DNA of 64,000 bases from Beroe forskalii. Taxonomy: Eukaryota; Ctenophora; Nuda; Beroida; Beroidae. The notes under the pieces were generated by a model. The model worked only from the letters and a program-made list of their open reading frames with translations. It did not search any database and was not told the origin of the DNA. The translations under genes and the position numbers were made by a program. Of this stretch, positions 1 to 12,200 are shown piece by piece; the first letter of the stretch is position 1, and every line of letters begins with the position of its first letter. The stretch lies in the NCBI GenBank assembly GCA_011033025.1, contig WFMF01000130.1, positions 363,982 through 427,981 on the forward strand, in the 5' to 3' direction.

Positions 1-410
1 CAGTGCTAACGCCTCTGTAAGGGGGATTGAATGTTAGAATGTCGTCCAGTGCTAACGCCTCTGTAAGGGGGATTGAATGTTAGAATGTCGTCCAGTGCTA
101 ACGCCTCTGTAAGGGGGATTGAATGTTAGAATGTCGTCCAGTGCTAACGCCTCTGTAAGGGGGATTGAATGTTAGAATGTCTTCCAGTGCTAACGCCTCT
201 GTAAGGGGGATTGAATGTTAGTATGTCGTCCAGTGCTAACGCCTCTGTAAGGGGGATTGAATGTTAGTATGTCGTCCAGTGCTAACGCCTCTGTAAGGGG
301 GATTGAATGTTAGAATGTCGTCCAATGCTAACGCCTCTGTAAGGGGGATTGAATGTTAGAATGTCGTCCAGTGCTAACGCCTCTGTAAGGAGTTTGCCAC
401 TTTGCCAGTT
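1..410 (-). repeat. 46 bp acceptor-module array, left-arm copy
   Basis: Nine tandem units of about 46 bp. Read on the minus strand each has a CTAAC branch-site-like motif, a C-rich run, TTACAG and the first bases of SLC12A9 exon 10. The partner array before the genuine exon 10 is at about 18290-19272. The left-arm exon 10 itself would lie off the window. Confidence 0.9.
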
Positions 411-1042
411 GAGCGTTAACATTCCAATTTCTCAATTTACAGATCGATGATAAAAACTTGAACAAGTTCGAGATATACGTACCTCAAGTCTCAATTTAAA
501 ACTGATTTATTTCATCTAAGATAGTAAGATTTGACTTTTACAATAAACTAGTAATAAAGAAACAAACGTTTGTCATTTCGGTTTTTTGGCCCTTTTTCCG
601 TAATAAATTGAAAGATTGAGGGCTCCTTGATTGTTGATGACATCACTACTCATACATGATACCATTGGCCCTTGAAGTGACTGTGAATTAAAAATTTCCC
701 AAGACATAAGTGAGTAGACCATATAAAATGCAACGTCACTTGTAGTGAGCATCAAAATAGTAGTACATATTACAACTGTACAAGACGTGTGCTGCGTAGT
801 GCTGTGTAGTGCGCACTGCGCACCAGTCACCACTTGAAATTAAAAGAAACTGGATCTGCTACAAGAGTTCATTCCCGCATCGCGGGGCCGATACATAGCA
901 AATTGATCATAACAGAGCTGAGTTGAAGGTAAAGTTGTAAACTTTTTCCTAACATAGTAATATTACAAATTATGCCTGAGAAACAGGGAATGAAATAAAA
1001 GATAAATGTACATGATGTATCGTACGGCCTACAAACACGCAC

Positions 1043-1172
1043 CTAAAATCCGACTTGCTCCGATGAAGGTACTGAGAGAAGCTGAGAAGGTTACACAGAG
1101 GGTCCCAGCAGTGGTGATACCAGGTACTGTACAGATGTGTTCCAGGAACAGGAAATCGTTTTGCAGCAACAA
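1043..1172 (-). CDS. Second copy of SLC12A9 exon 9
   Basis: 130 bp, the same length as exon 9 at 17529-17658, with an intact CAG acceptor and GT donor on the minus strand. It differs from its partner at three bases, all in third codon positions and all silent. It encodes the same membrane segment with the family motif GASRI near its end. No exons 1-6 are found on this strand upstream, so as arranged here it has no 5' half of its own. Confidence 0.85.
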
Positions 1173-1273
1173 CTGCGAGAAGAGGTGTCATAATCAGTCA
1201 GACAAGGGGCGTGGACTGTCGTGTCTGGTGAACGGGGTTATGTTTGAATGGTTACAAGGTTTACAAGGTTTAC

Positions 1274-1409
1274 AATCCAATGTCTTATCTATAGAGGTGT
1301 ATGAGTATACTACAAACATAACAAATACTGTACATCGATTTTCTAATTCAAGGATTGACATAAGAGGCGGAAGAGACTAAACTGTGAATCATCAGCGGTT
1401 ACCCTACAG
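1274..1409. repeat. Direct terminal repeat of the Penelope-like element, copy 1
   Basis: 136 bp that I read as identical to 5022-5157. Penelope-like elements are commonly flanked by such direct repeats, often called pseudo-LTRs. Identity of the two copies suggests the insertion or duplication is not very old, although the coding region is already broken. Confidence 0.85.
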
Positions 1410-2099
1410 TTGTAAGGTCTTCCTGCCATCTGCGATGTCGGTGTCCCATCAGCAGGTGACAAGGGAAACGGAGGGGTTTCGGCCCACGTACCCCTCACAG
1501 CTTACAACTGCAGGGCTGGGCCACCAGGACTCGGATTCTGAGCAACACAGTTTAGAGGGAAGGGGAGGAAAAGGAAAAGAGTTCAGTAGAGGCAAAAGAT
1601 CAATGAGTGTTAAATACGGGTGAAACATCTTAATGTTACTATCTAAAACCTGAAAGTGAAAGTTATTAAAATGAATGGGAGGTTACAGGCATCTGCCTGT
1701 CCAGCCCCACATTCAGTCCCAGGCTAATCATACAGTAAGTTGCTCAAGGTCAGCAACAAGCTGCACAACTATCCAGTACAGAATGTGAAGAACCTCGCGC
1801 ACCAATACCTAAACAAATTGATCTAAAATTGTACTGTTATCTAAAATTGCATATTTCTGAAAAACTAAGCTATTCTTATTAAGGCAACGTTTAATAATGT
1901 CTACAAGATTGGAGTTACTATATCCTCTTTCAATCAGTTTTTGGAAAACTTTTGAAGATTGAAGAGGAAAGTTTCTAATTCAGTACAAATGTTAGCATAC
2001 CTAAGGATTTGACTATAGAATACATTATGGCCTACTTCTAGAGGGATATTACTCTGTGGAAATGTTAAGGAAACTACAGAGAAATTAAAGTCATCGGTC

Positions 2100-3456
2100 T
2101 TGTTATATACAGACACAATAACGCCTTGGTTGGATAGAAATATTGAGGTCCAGGTAGTTCACGTTCTTGTTGTCATTACCTGACCTCTCCATTTCAAGAG
2201 AAGGATGATAGATTTGTTTGATTAGAGCTTCAAAGTTGAGATAATTAGTGGTGATAAGATCATCGACATAGCGTCGTGTTTTAGAAAGAATCTTAGCTAG
2301 GAAAACTTTTTAGACTTTAAAAGATTAAGCATGAAGTTAAACTCTCGTTTAGCGAGAGTGAGATCCGCGATGGGGAACTGGAATTTCCACCCATGGGGAT
2401 TCCTAAGACTTGGATAAAAACTTTACCTGCGAAAACTATATAAGTGTGATAGATGATAAAATGAACTGCTTCTTTGAGCTGATCTCTATCAAAACTGTGG
2501 TATCCGTCATAGATCTTCTTCGCGAAGAAACATTTATTTGTATCATATTTACAAATATTTATGTACTTGTTTCTTTCAGAGAAGATCAGATCTATAACTT
2601 CTCCAATCATATCATCAACTTCTTTAAGGTCTAAATTGGTATATAAAGTGGTAAAGTCATAAATTTGGAGATTAAATGCTTCACTGCCCTGCAGTGACTC
2701 AAAAACTGTGCAGAAGAATCTATGCTCCAGAACACATTGACACCACTGTTATTGTATATTGTCTGACAATACTTCTTGAAGTATTCTCGTAGGAGTTTAA
2801 GACTACAATTAACAAGGATGTTCAGCTGTTTAGTAGCACAGCTTCTCGCCCCAGCTATGAAGCGTGCTTTGTATGGGTTCTTGTGGAGTTTAGGATTCCA
2901 GAACAGCCGTGGTAGACACATGTTTTGGTCGTCGATGGTGATGGAGTACTTATCTCGTAGTGTCGAGGCAATTTGTTCGACATAGAAGTCAGGGTCGTTT
3001 GGGAGAGGAGTGTAGGTTTTGTTACCCGTACATTCTAGGGTATTAGTGTCAAAACCAAGTTCTTTGAAGAGTTATAACATAGAACTTCTTACAGATAAAA
3101 GCGAAGTTGTTAGATGCTTTATCAATAGTACAAATGATATAAAACTTCTGAAGACGTTTGAGTTCTTCCTTGACACCCTCTCTCTCAAGGACATTGTCTT
3201 CAGTTTGTTCAAAGACATGTGGATGGTTGTCTTTATAAAATCTAAGTCTATTATTAACGATATCCGACACTCTGCTATACCAAGAATCAAAAGCAGCGTT
3301 CTTCAAGTGGTACTTCTTACTTTTGCTCTTGATAAAGCTTGTCAAATCATCGTCAATACTAGCTTTGATCTCTGACACAGTCTGATGACAAGGAATTCTA
3401 AATTTACTACCGAAAGATAAAATATTTCTTAAATCTGGATCATTGGCAATACTCAA
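2100..3456 (-). pseudogene. Reverse transcriptase region of the Penelope-like element
   Basis: Minus-strand fragments carry hallmarks of Penelope-type reverse transcriptase: a TIDKASNN box near 3110, a PKLHKNPYKARFI box near 2870, an LGIPMGGNSS box near 2400, and the catalytic YVDD at 2259-2270 followed by the usual N-Y-L-D-L-type tail near 2120-2150. The parts are in the family order but not in one open frame. It would have copied the element RNA; this copy cannot. Confidence 0.8.
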
Positions 3457-3960
3457 GTCACCAGTAATAATATGCCCTAGTGGCTCATAATTATAAGATG
3501 ATAAACTACAGTTACATTGAGAATTTAGAATTGCTCGAACATCAGGAATGGTAAGATTTTAAGAATTTGCTGTAATTACAAACGGATAAACTAAGAGGTT
3601 TACTATAACGATAGTAAACGCGTAGAGGAGACTTCTCTTGTAGAGGAGGAGGAAAAGCTTGACAACAGATTTATCTGAGAAAATGGATTGAAATTTCAAA
3701 TTATCCATAAATTTACTATTAAATGATAAAACTAGGTGTTTCGTTCCTTGATCTTCTCAGCCTCATTCACTTTGAATTTCGGTGAGAATGTCCTACAAAA
3801 TGATTTACAGATATTGTACAAAATTCCAGAATTAACACTAGCTAAATTAAATAGGGAGTCTAAATCTGTTAAGGAATATGATCTCAGAGTTTTAAATAAA
3901 GAATGGTCAAAATTAGTAATAGAGTCTTTGAAAAGAACGAGATTATCTGCAACCTCTTCT

Positions 3961-4487
3961 TTACTCCCTATTCTTACAAGAGGCTCTTACTGCCTCTGCC
4001 ACGTTTATAACGTTTGATGAAACCATTAAAATAGTTGACAGTAATACCTTGTGATATACTGCCATATCCTTCTTTTTATCATTAAGGCCTAAGGGATAGG
4101 CTGTACCTAACCTGTCAATCCAGTAGTCCTCCAAACTACACAAATCATTCTTCACGTCGGTTGAAATGTCCTTATCAACGTAATCAATGATCTGGATAGT
4201 TGCTTCAGAAGCAATGACCAGGAAGGTTGAAATGCTCATAGATAAATGGAGGCATTATTCTTCACACCTGATCTGTGACCATTCATACGCTTGTGAAGTG
4301 GCTGACTGGTTTCACCAACATACTGTTTTTGACATGTGGAACAGGTAATCAGATAGATAACATTGCAATTTTTGCAGGAAATATTAAGACTATCATGACA
4401 GAATATAAACTTATTATTGAACGTACTACTATGGAAGGTTTTACTAGTGACAAAGGACTTGCAGGTTAGACATCCCTTACTGTTACA
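3961..4487 (-). pseudogene. GIY-YIG nuclease-like region of the Penelope-like element
   Basis: On the minus strand this encodes a GC-L-T-C cysteine cluster, then CNVIYLITC, then QYVGET and HKRMNGHR, and ends with WIDRLGTAYPLGLND. CNVIYLITC...YVGET is the GIY-YIG core, and the WI-LGT-YPLG-ND block is what joins this nuclease to the reverse transcriptase in permuted elements. Cysteines before and inside the core fit the zinc-binding variant described for Naiad/Chlamys elements. It lies upstream of the reverse transcriptase in reading order. Confidence 0.75.
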
Positions 4488-4499
4488 AGCTAGAAATGG

Positions 4500-5021
4500 G
4501 AAGAAGTTACGTTATTGATGCCTAACCACTTTGCAAGATTTTATGATAATACTTATTGCTTCGTTTAAGTATGTTATTACAACTCCCCTTGTCAGAAGTG
4601 ACCCTCCTATACACACCGACTCAAGGTATGTAAAGGGAGAGGGACCGGACATCACCTTATTGGTGTGGGGCTGCCACACTTAAGGCGGGCGGTAGATGAC
4701 ATGAATCTAAACAGATTCTCCCACCATCACACTACAGCCTGGCGGGGGGCCATACGGCCATAAGCCCACCTTATCACCGGATCACATAGTGCTGCTGCTT
4801 CTCGCGCCAGAGCATGGCGGGCAGCTCACGCCAAGAGAATGTATTTACATGACAAACGGATAAAGTTAATGCATCTGGAATAATCAATGAACAAGAAAAT
4901 CAAAGGGAATAGAGACCAAGATATAGTAATAATAGAGTATAAATTCATATTCAAGCTATCAATTCTGTGCCCAACGGGGCGGAGGAACCGGCCACCAGGA
5001 GAAACACCATGATATGGATCT
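4500..5021. other. 5' part of the Penelope-like element, no frame recognised
   Basis: Lies between the nuclease region and the second direct repeat. Moderately GC-rich with several short inverted repeats around 4640-4840, which fits an untranslated leader. I see no open frame of note. Confidence 0.45.
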
Positions 5022-5157
5022 AATCCAATGTCTTATCTATAGAGGTGTATGAGTATACTACAAACATAACAAATACTGTACATCGATTTTCTAATTCAAG
5101 GATTGACATAAGAGGCGGAAGAGACTAAACTGTGAATCATCAGCGGTTACCCTACAG
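5022..5157. repeat. Direct terminal repeat of the Penelope-like element, copy 2
   Basis: Same 136 bp as 1274-1409. Sequence beyond it (from 5158) is unrelated to the sequence beyond the other copy, so these are the limits of the repeated unit. Confidence 0.85.
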
Positions 5158-5454
5158 GTTTAAAGGTAAATATTGGGTAACTATCGTTGCCCGTCATATT
5201 TTACAAACAGCATAATTAAGAAAAAACAACAACAAACATTTTGCTTTATTTCAATTGAAATGTTACTAGTTCGAATCTCATACCTCGCATTGAATATGGC
5301 GACTTAAACCAGACAAAATCAATACATTCATTATACGCTTATTTGGCTCAGCGTTGTGTTCTTGCTTATTGCAGTAGGTACTCAATAGCTTGTTAACTGG
5401 CTCACTCATTTTATATTTTACGATATTATACAATATTGAGTTTCAATATGGTGT

Positions 5455-5785
5455 CTGCAGTGTACCTGACACCAGTCAGGACAACGTCAGACTGATGTCA
5501 GAGCTAATTGAGACAGGTGTCAGAGACAGTCAGACCGATGTCAGAGCTTTATCAGACTGGTTTCAGAACTAAATGATAAATCAGACTGGGGTCAGAGTTA
5601 ATTCAGGCTGGTGTCAGGGTTAAGTCAGAGTGGTGTCAGAGGTAAGTCAGACTAGTGTCAGCGCTTAGTCAGACTAGTGTCAGAGGTTTGTCAAACTGGT
5701 GTCAGAGCTAAGTCAGACTGGTGTCAGAGCCAAGTCACACTGGTGTCAGTGCTAAGTCACACTGGTGTCAGAGTTATGTAATGTT
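5455..5785. repeat. Minisatellite with CTGGTGTCAGA units
   Basis: About 14 imperfect units of roughly 21-23 bp around the core CTGGTGTCAGAG-TAAGTCAGA. It lies in the left-arm copy of intron 8 and has no partner in the right arm. The core is one half of the palindrome that builds the arrays at 37.3-38.8 kb and 50.2-50.9 kb. Confidence 0.8.
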
Positions 5786-5933
5786 AGTCACTGCAAGATC
5801 CAACTGGAGTCAGGGACCTCAGATCTTCAGATCGTTGGTTAGCATGAAAGTCATTACTCGTATGTGTAACGATCATTAATATCTTCAGATCTTAAATTTT
5901 TACAAATGATATCTTATTGCTTTGTAGTCTTAC

Positions 5934-6024
5934 CCTTGATGAGGTGAAGGCTATGAATATCACGAGAAACACGTATATGATGTAGCTGAAGGTACATGCA
6001 GCTATCGTACCCACAGGGATAGAC
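5934..6024 (-). CDS. Second copy of SLC12A9 exon 8
   Basis: 91 bp, identical base for base to exon 8 at 17248-17338, with an intact acceptor (CCATCCAG) and donor (GTAAGA). It encodes one membrane segment beginning SIPVGTIAA. It sits in correct order between the exon 7 and exon 9 copies on the minus strand. Confidence 0.88.
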
Positions 6025-6389
6025 CTGGATGGAAGCAGGATATAACATTCAAGTAAAACAATGCTAAATAATATCTGTAACGATACAACAGACACCCAGG
6101 ACCCTAAATCCTGTGAATAACTGTTTCTTTACTACCCTAAATCCTGTGAATAACTGTTTCTTTACTACTATCCCAAACATTTCCAGCTGTGCTTAGTTTT
6201 TTTCATGTGGTCCAGTAACTACTTACTATACACCACAGAGTAAAGTTTACAAATTGTACTACCGAAATATTTTAGTGCTAGATAAACAATACTTCATCCC
6301 TATTTCAACAGTCCAAATAGACTTCATCCATTCTTCTTCTAGTTGCAATGATAGCCACAACTCCACACCAAACTACCCCTCTTACTTAC

Positions 6390-6524
6390 TTGCTGGCGTT
6401 CTTGAGGTCTGCAGACATGTTCGAACCAGCAAAGACCCCCGTGTATCCGGTAAAGAGGACAGCAAACACCACCTGGAAGGATGTGCCTCGCATCGTGGTG
6501 TAGTCGATAGTGTAGTTCCTGTTC
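6390..6524 (-). CDS. Second copy of SLC12A9 exon 7
   Basis: 135 bp, same length as exon 7 at 16799-16933. Four base differences from the partner are all silent. Donor is GTAAGT here and GTGAGT in the partner. It encodes NYTIDYTT and [15 protein letters not shown], the conserved cotransporter segment. Confidence 0.87.
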
Positions 6525-7220
6525 CTGTGGGGGAAGTGGGAGTGAGGGGGGAGTTAGGGGGAGTGGGGGTCAGGGGGAATGGGAAGGAGTGGGAGTGAGG
6601 GGTAGTGGGAGTGAGGGGAAGTGGGAGTGAGGGGGAGTGGGAGTGAGGGAATGTGGGAGTGGGAGTGAGGGGGAGTGGAAAGGAGTGGGAGTGAGGGGTA
6701 GTGGGAGTGAGGGGAAGTGGGAGTGGGAGTGAGGGGGAGTGGGAAGGAGTGGGAGTGAGGGGTAGTGGGAGTGAGGGGAAGTGGGAGTGGGAGTGGGAAG
6801 GAGTGGGAGTGAGGGAAAGTGGGAGTGGGGGAGTGGGGAGGGGAGAGTGGTGTAGTCAATAGTGTAGTTCCTGTTCCTGTGAGGAAATGTGGGAGTTAGG
6901 GGGAGTAGAAGTAGGGACGGGACATTGGTGTAGTCGATACTTTATAGTTCCTGCTCCTGAGGAAAAGAAGAAGTGATAGGGAGTAAGGCGGAGTGAGGTA
7001 ATGTGGGTAATAGTGGGAAGGAGGGGAGTGGGGGGGTAGTGGGAGTGAGGAAGTGGGAGTGGGGTGAGGTGGGAGTGGGACAGGGGGGGAGTGGGAAGGG
7101 AGTGGGAGTGGGGAGGTGGGGTGGGGGTGGGAAGGAGTGGGAAGGAGTGGGAGTGAGGAAGTGGGAGTGGGGAGTGGGGAGGAGGTGGGGTGGTGTAGTC
7201 GATAGTGTGGTTCTAGACTA
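6525..7220 (-). repeat. Acceptor-containing array before the exon 7 copy
   Basis: GGGAGTG-rich tandem repeat on the plus strand, the mirror of the CCCACTC array at 15.4-16.8 kb. Within it, near 6850-6885, 6930-6965 and 7195-7230, short pieces matching the start of exon 7 with a CACAG acceptor (read on minus) recur. Confidence 0.8.
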
Positions 7221-7229
7221 TGTGAGGAA

Positions 7230-8930
7230 ATGTGGGAGTTAAATTATGTGGTGGTGGCTAATGGCATTTTAAGCAATTTTATTGTAATCAAAGTAAAATC
7301 AACCTAAAATCAAAACAAAAATAAAAATAAAACCAAAATGAAATGAAATAGAATGAAAATGAAATAAAAATGACATGAAAATTTTAAAAATCAAAATGAA
7401 AATCAAAATAAAATACAAGTGTAATTGTAACTTTGCAATGGTTACTGTGTTGATATCAAGGACTCTGTATGTTCCGTCTTGGTTATGATAATGACATACT
7501 GTATTTCAGGCAATAGCAAAAAGAAATATTAATCTAATCTAGATCACATCTGAGTTAACAGCTAGCATTAATGTCCCTTTGCATCAGCCTGTTTAATGAT
7601 AATGTTTCACTGTTATTGCTGTTATTTACTTACTTATAAGTGGGACTGCATCTGGGGTAAATGCTCAATTAGTGATCCCATTCATCAGCTGATAGTACCA
7701 CACTCACTTTGTTATAACGTCTACGATATTACTGTCGTGTAGGTGTGTTGGGAAATTGTCACACGATTATGCTGTGCCCACATGCATGGTACAGTCCTCA
7801 ATGGGCAGCCCTCAGTTACATTGTGTGAGGGCAATTAATACTACATAAATATAAGTCAGATACCTTCAAAGATTCACGAAGTAACATAATCATGATAGTA
7901 GGGGCATCTACCTAATCAAGTGAAGTTTAATCAAAGTACACTGTATCACTGACCTAGAGAAGTTTCTATAGGATCAGCTGATCTCTCACTTTGTGTATGT
8001 CCCCGCATAGCGTCCCTCTGTAAGGCATCTCTGTCTACTTTGTAATGTAACTACATGTTACTGCACACCTCATCAGTGTACTTCACTCATGCTCGAAGCA
8101 AGGTGCATGGAAAGTACACTAAATGACGGGGCAGGTGTTACAACACTCAAGTGTGTGTGATATAACACTGTTCTTTGATCATTAACCACACGGGGAACAC
8201 AGTAAATCCTGTTGAACGAGTGTATTTTGTTCAGGTCGTATCATATCTACATTTTGAGTGAGCTTGATATCTTTGCCGTATTCATAGATTTCTCATTTGA
8301 GGTCTCCTTAATTATTCACTCGGACTTTATTAACCTACGATCATTGGTTACCTATTATCATCACCGTTTTAATGATGTTATTTTTTCTCTATTGTGTCGG
8401 TAATATGTTATATAGTCTTCGAACTCTTACTTTCTCTCATGATAGTGATAATTCATTTCAAACTGATAATGCTTGTGGATGGTAGGTTACTGTTATTAAT
8501 TATAGCCCGAAGAATACATTCTTTACAATTCCACGTATTGTACCTATAATGAGTATTGAGTAATGCGTCATAAGCGTCTAGAGATCTTCAAGTAATGACC
8601 CATTTTCACTTGTCTGTGTAATAAATTCAGAATTAATTGTATTTTTGCTAATAAAATATTACAATGACCCAAACTAACTAGTTGAGCCTCTGAAGGGGCT
8701 GTACTTTCTTTTGTTAGGTAACTGCCCGTAATTCATAATAATATGTAGATTGTAGATGGTTAGTCGCGATGTAGTGTTTTAAATGCTATTGATAAACGTT
8801 TTTCTTGTGTTTTTAAAATTTTCACAAGTTTACAGTAGCATTGATTCGTTGAATAAATTCCATCTAGATTTGACCTATCATATTTCTGAACTTTGAATTA
8901 AATTCACAGCATAGCCGACGTACTGGTAAC
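7230..8930. other. Non-coding stretch, loop of the inverted duplication
   Basis: No gene, repeat family or RNA recognised. 7270-7420 is A-rich low complexity (AAAATAAAA / GAAAATGAAA runs). The rest is AT-rich unique-looking sequence upstream of SLC12A9 exon 1. Confidence 0.5.
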
Positions 8931-8979
8931 CAGTACAGCGTTCTATGTTAACTCAAGAACTTGAGACAATCTACTGAAG

Positions 8980-9118
8980 TACTGAGACACGGTCAGTGAG
9001 ACTCGCTCATTGAGACTCGCTCAGTGAGACACACTCATTGAGAGACGTGCCTATTTAAAGTGAGACAGTGAGACGCCTGCTTATCTAGAGTAAGACAGTG
9101 AGAGACCTGCAGGACAAC
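8980..9118 (+). promoter_or_regulatory. Putative promoter and 5' UTR of SLC12A9
   Basis: A TATTTAAA box at 9052-9059 precedes the chosen ATG at 9119. The stretch carries repeated GTGAGAC/CTCGCTCA words, including the palindrome CTCGCTCAGTGAG near 9018. TATA-to-ATG distance leaves room for a short leader. Placement is inferred from the exon 1 call; transcription start is not visible. Confidence 0.35.
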
Positions 9119-9224
9119 ATGGGAGATGCGAGGTCCCACAACTCCGTACAGAAACTCTGTACTCAAGTCAATGACATGCTCTTCCCAGAGCAGACCTACG
9201 AGTCTTTCTCCAGCAGACTCGAAG
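9119..9224 (+). CDS. SLC12A9: SLC12A9 exon 1 (start exon)
   Basis: ATG at 9119, 35 codons plus one base, beginning [13 protein letters not shown]. Cytosolic N terminus, not conserved in the family, so called from frame and phase. The donor GTTTAA is weak. Exon 2 variants starting GA, GT or GG all complete a glycine codon with the last base. Confidence 0.6.
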
Positions 9225-12200
9225 GTTTAAATTGATAAGGGTGCATCTTGGTTTGATTTGAAAAAGAAAAAGAGTGACAAATGCGTATGCATAAAAATTG
9301 CACGATCAATTTACTCCCTATTCCCTTTCCACAGGTCCTGCTCCCACAGACTCTAGGAAGCGTCTGGGCACCTTCCTGGGAGTGTTTGTTCCCTATTCCC
9401 ACTAACTCCCTATTCCTTTTCCACAGGGCCTGCTCCCACAGACTCTAGGAAGCGTCTGGGCACCTTCCTGGGAGTGTTTGTTCCCAATTCCCACTAAACT
9501 CCCTATTCCCTTTTCACAGGACCTGCTCCCACAGACTCTAGGAAGCGTCTGGGCACCTTCCTGGGAGTGTTTGTTCCCTGTTCCCACTAACTCCCTATTC
9601 CCTCTTCCCAGGACCTGCTCCCACAGACTCTAGGAAGCGTCTGGGCACCTTCCTGGGAGTGTTTGTTCCATGTTCCCACTAAACTCCCTATTCCCTTTCC
9701 ACAGGTCCTGCTCCCACAGACTCTAGGAAGCGTCTGGGTACCTTCCTAGGTGTGTTTGTTCCCTATTCCCACTAACTCCCTATTCCCTTTTCCACAGGTC
9801 CTGCTCCCACAGACTCTAGGAAGCGTCTGGGCACCTTCCTGGGAGTGTTTGTTCCCTATTCCCACTAACTCCCTATTCCTTTTCCACAGGGCCTGCTCCC
9901 ACAGACTCTAGGAAGCGCCTTGACACCTTCCTGGAAGTGTCTGTTCCCTATTCCCACTAACTCCCTATTCCCTTTTCACAGGACCTGCTCCCACAGACTC
10001 TAGAAAGCGTCTGGGCACCTTCCTGGGAGTGTTTGTTCCATGTTCCCACTAACTCCCTATTCCCTTTTCCCAGGTCCTGCTCCCACAGACTCTAGGAAGC
10101 GTCTGGGCACCTTCCTGGGAGTGTTTGTTCCATGTTCCCACTAACTCCCTATTCCCTTTCCCAGGACCTGCTCCCACAGACTCTAGGAAGCGTCTGGGCA
10201 CCTTCCTGGGAGTGTTTGTTCCATGTTCCCACTAACTCCCTATTCCCTTTTCCCAGGTCCTGCTCCCACAGACTCTAGGAAGCGTCTGGGCACCTTCCTG
10301 GGAGTGTTTGTTCCATGTTCCCACTAACTCCCTATTCCCTTTCCCAGGACCTGCTCCCACAGACTCTAGGAAGCGTCTGGGCACCTTCCTGGGAGTGTTT
10401 GTTCCCTATTCCCACTAACTCCCTATTCCCTTTCCACAGGTCCTGCTCCCACAGACTCTAGGAAGCGTCTGGGCACCTTCCTGTGAGTGTTTGTTCCCTA
10501 TTCCCACTAAACTCCCTATTCCCTCTTCCCAGGACCTGCTCCCACAGACTCTAGGAAGCGTCTGGGCACCTTCCTGGGAGTGTTTGTTCCCAATTCCCAC
10601 TAAACTCCCTATTCCCTTTTCACAGGACCTGCTCCCACAGACTCTAGGAAGCGTCTGGGCACCTTCCTGGGAGTGTTTGTTCCCTGTTCCCACTAACTCC
10701 CTATTCCCTCTTCCCAGGACCTGCTCCCACAGACTCTAGGAAGCGTCTGGGCACCTTCCTGGGAGTGTTTGTTCCATGTTCCCACTAAACTCCCTATTCC
10801 CTTTCCACAGGTCCTGCTCCCACAGACTCTAGGAAGCGTCTGGGCACCTTCCTGGGAGTGTTTGTTCCCTATTCCCACTAACTCCCTATTCCTTTTCCAC
10901 AGGGCCTGCTCCCACAGACTCTAGGAAGCGCCTTGACACCTTCCTGGAAGTGTCTGTTCCCTATTCCCACTAACTCCCTATTCCCTTTTCACAGGACCTG
11001 CTCCCACAGACTCTAGGAAGCGTCTGGGCACCTTCCTGGGAGTGTTTGTTCCCAATTCCCACTAAACTCCCTATTCCCTTTTCACAGGACCTGCTCCCAC
11101 AGACTCTAGGAAGCGTCTGGGCACCTTCCTGGGAGTGTTTGTTCCCTGTTCCCACTAACTCCCTATTCCCTCTTCCCAGGACCTGCTCCCACAGACTCTA
11201 GGAAGCGTCTGGGCACCTTCCTGGGAGTGTTTGTTCCATGTTCCCACTAAACTCCCTATTCCCTTTCCACAGGTCCTGCTCCCACAGACTCTAGGAAGCG
11301 TCTGGGCACCTTCCTGGAGTGTTTGTTCCCTATTCCCACTAACTCCTATTCCTTTCCACAGGGCCTGCTCCCACAGACTCTAGGAAGCGCCTTGACACCT
11401 TCCTGGAAGTGTCTGTTCCCTATTCCCACTAACTCCCTATTCCCTTTTCACAGGACCTGCTCCACAGACTCTAGGAAGCGTCTGGGCACCTTCCTGGGAG
11501 TGTTTGTTCCCTATTCCCACTAACTCCTATTCCCTTTCCACAGGTCCTGCTCCCACAGACTCTAGGAAGCGTCTGGGCACCTTCCTGTGAGTGTTTGTTC
11601 CCTATTCCCACTAAACTCCCTATTCCCTCTTCCCAGGACCTGCTCCCACAGACTCTAGGAAGCGTCTGGGCACCTTCCTGGGAGTGTTTGTTCCCAATTC
11701 CCACTAAACTCCCTATTCCCTTTTCACAGGACCTGCTCCCACAGACTCTAGGAAGCGTCTGGGCACCTTCCTGGGAGTGTTTGTTCCCTGTTCCCACTAA
11801 CTCCCTATTCTCTTCCCAGGACCTGCTCCCACAGACTCTAGGAAGCGTCTGGGCACCTTCCTGGGAGTGTTTTGTTCCATGTTCCCACTAAACTCCCTAT
11901 TCCCTTTCCACAGGTCCTGCTCCCACAGACTCTAGGAAGCGTCTGGGCACCTTCCTGGGAGTGTTTGTTCCTATTCCCACTAACTCCCTATTCCTTTTCC
12001 ACAGGGCCTGCTCCCACAGACTCTAGGAAGCGCCTTGACACCTTCCTGGAAGTGTCTGTTCCCTATTCCCACTAACTCCCTATTCCCTTTTCACAGGACC
12101 TGCTCCCACAGACTCTAGGAAGCGTCTGGGCACCTTCCTGGGAGTGTTTGTTCCATGTTCCCACTAACTCCCTATTCCCTTTTCCCAGGTCCTGCTCCCA

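Larger units (their letters stand above)
1274..5157 (-). mobile_element. Penelope-like retroelement with N-terminal GIY-YIG (Naiad-like), broken
   Basis: Minus-strand element in the left-arm copy of intron 8. In reading order it has a Cys-rich GIY-YIG nuclease-like segment (about 4487-3961) and then a Penelope-type reverse transcriptase (about 3456-2100) with a YVDD box at 2259-2270. Penelope itself has the nuclease at the C terminus; the permuted order with extra cysteines is that of the Naiad/Chlamys group. Identical 136 bp direct repeats mark the ends. The coding region is broken in several places, so this copy is dead. Class is firm, the Naiad assignment less so. Confidence 0.82.
1..7260 (-). 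repeat. Left arm of a large inverted duplication
   Basis: This stretch, apart from an inserted block at about 1260-5830, is the reverse complement of about 15.4-19.3 kb. Matching parts in order are the 46 bp array (1-410), intron 9, exon 9, exon 8, exon 7 and the GA-rich array in front of exon 7. Exon copies have the same lengths as their partners. Introns match closely but with indels. The window starts inside the arm, so its true end is not visible. A join of two alleles during assembly could give the same picture. Confidence 0.9.

Noticed and set aside
1-410. CRISPR array (regular direct repeats)
   Set aside because: Units are contiguous without spacers, derive from an exon junction and lie in an animal gene.
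1389-1395. Hammerhead ribozyme core CTGATGA (minus strand) in the 136 bp direct repeats
   Set aside because: Penelope-like elements often carry hammerheads, but I could not find a convincing stem II, GAAA and stem III in order after this heptamer.
9196-12075. Series of [19 protein letters not shown] frames on the minus strand
   Set aside because: Antisense shadow of the exon 2 acceptor array.
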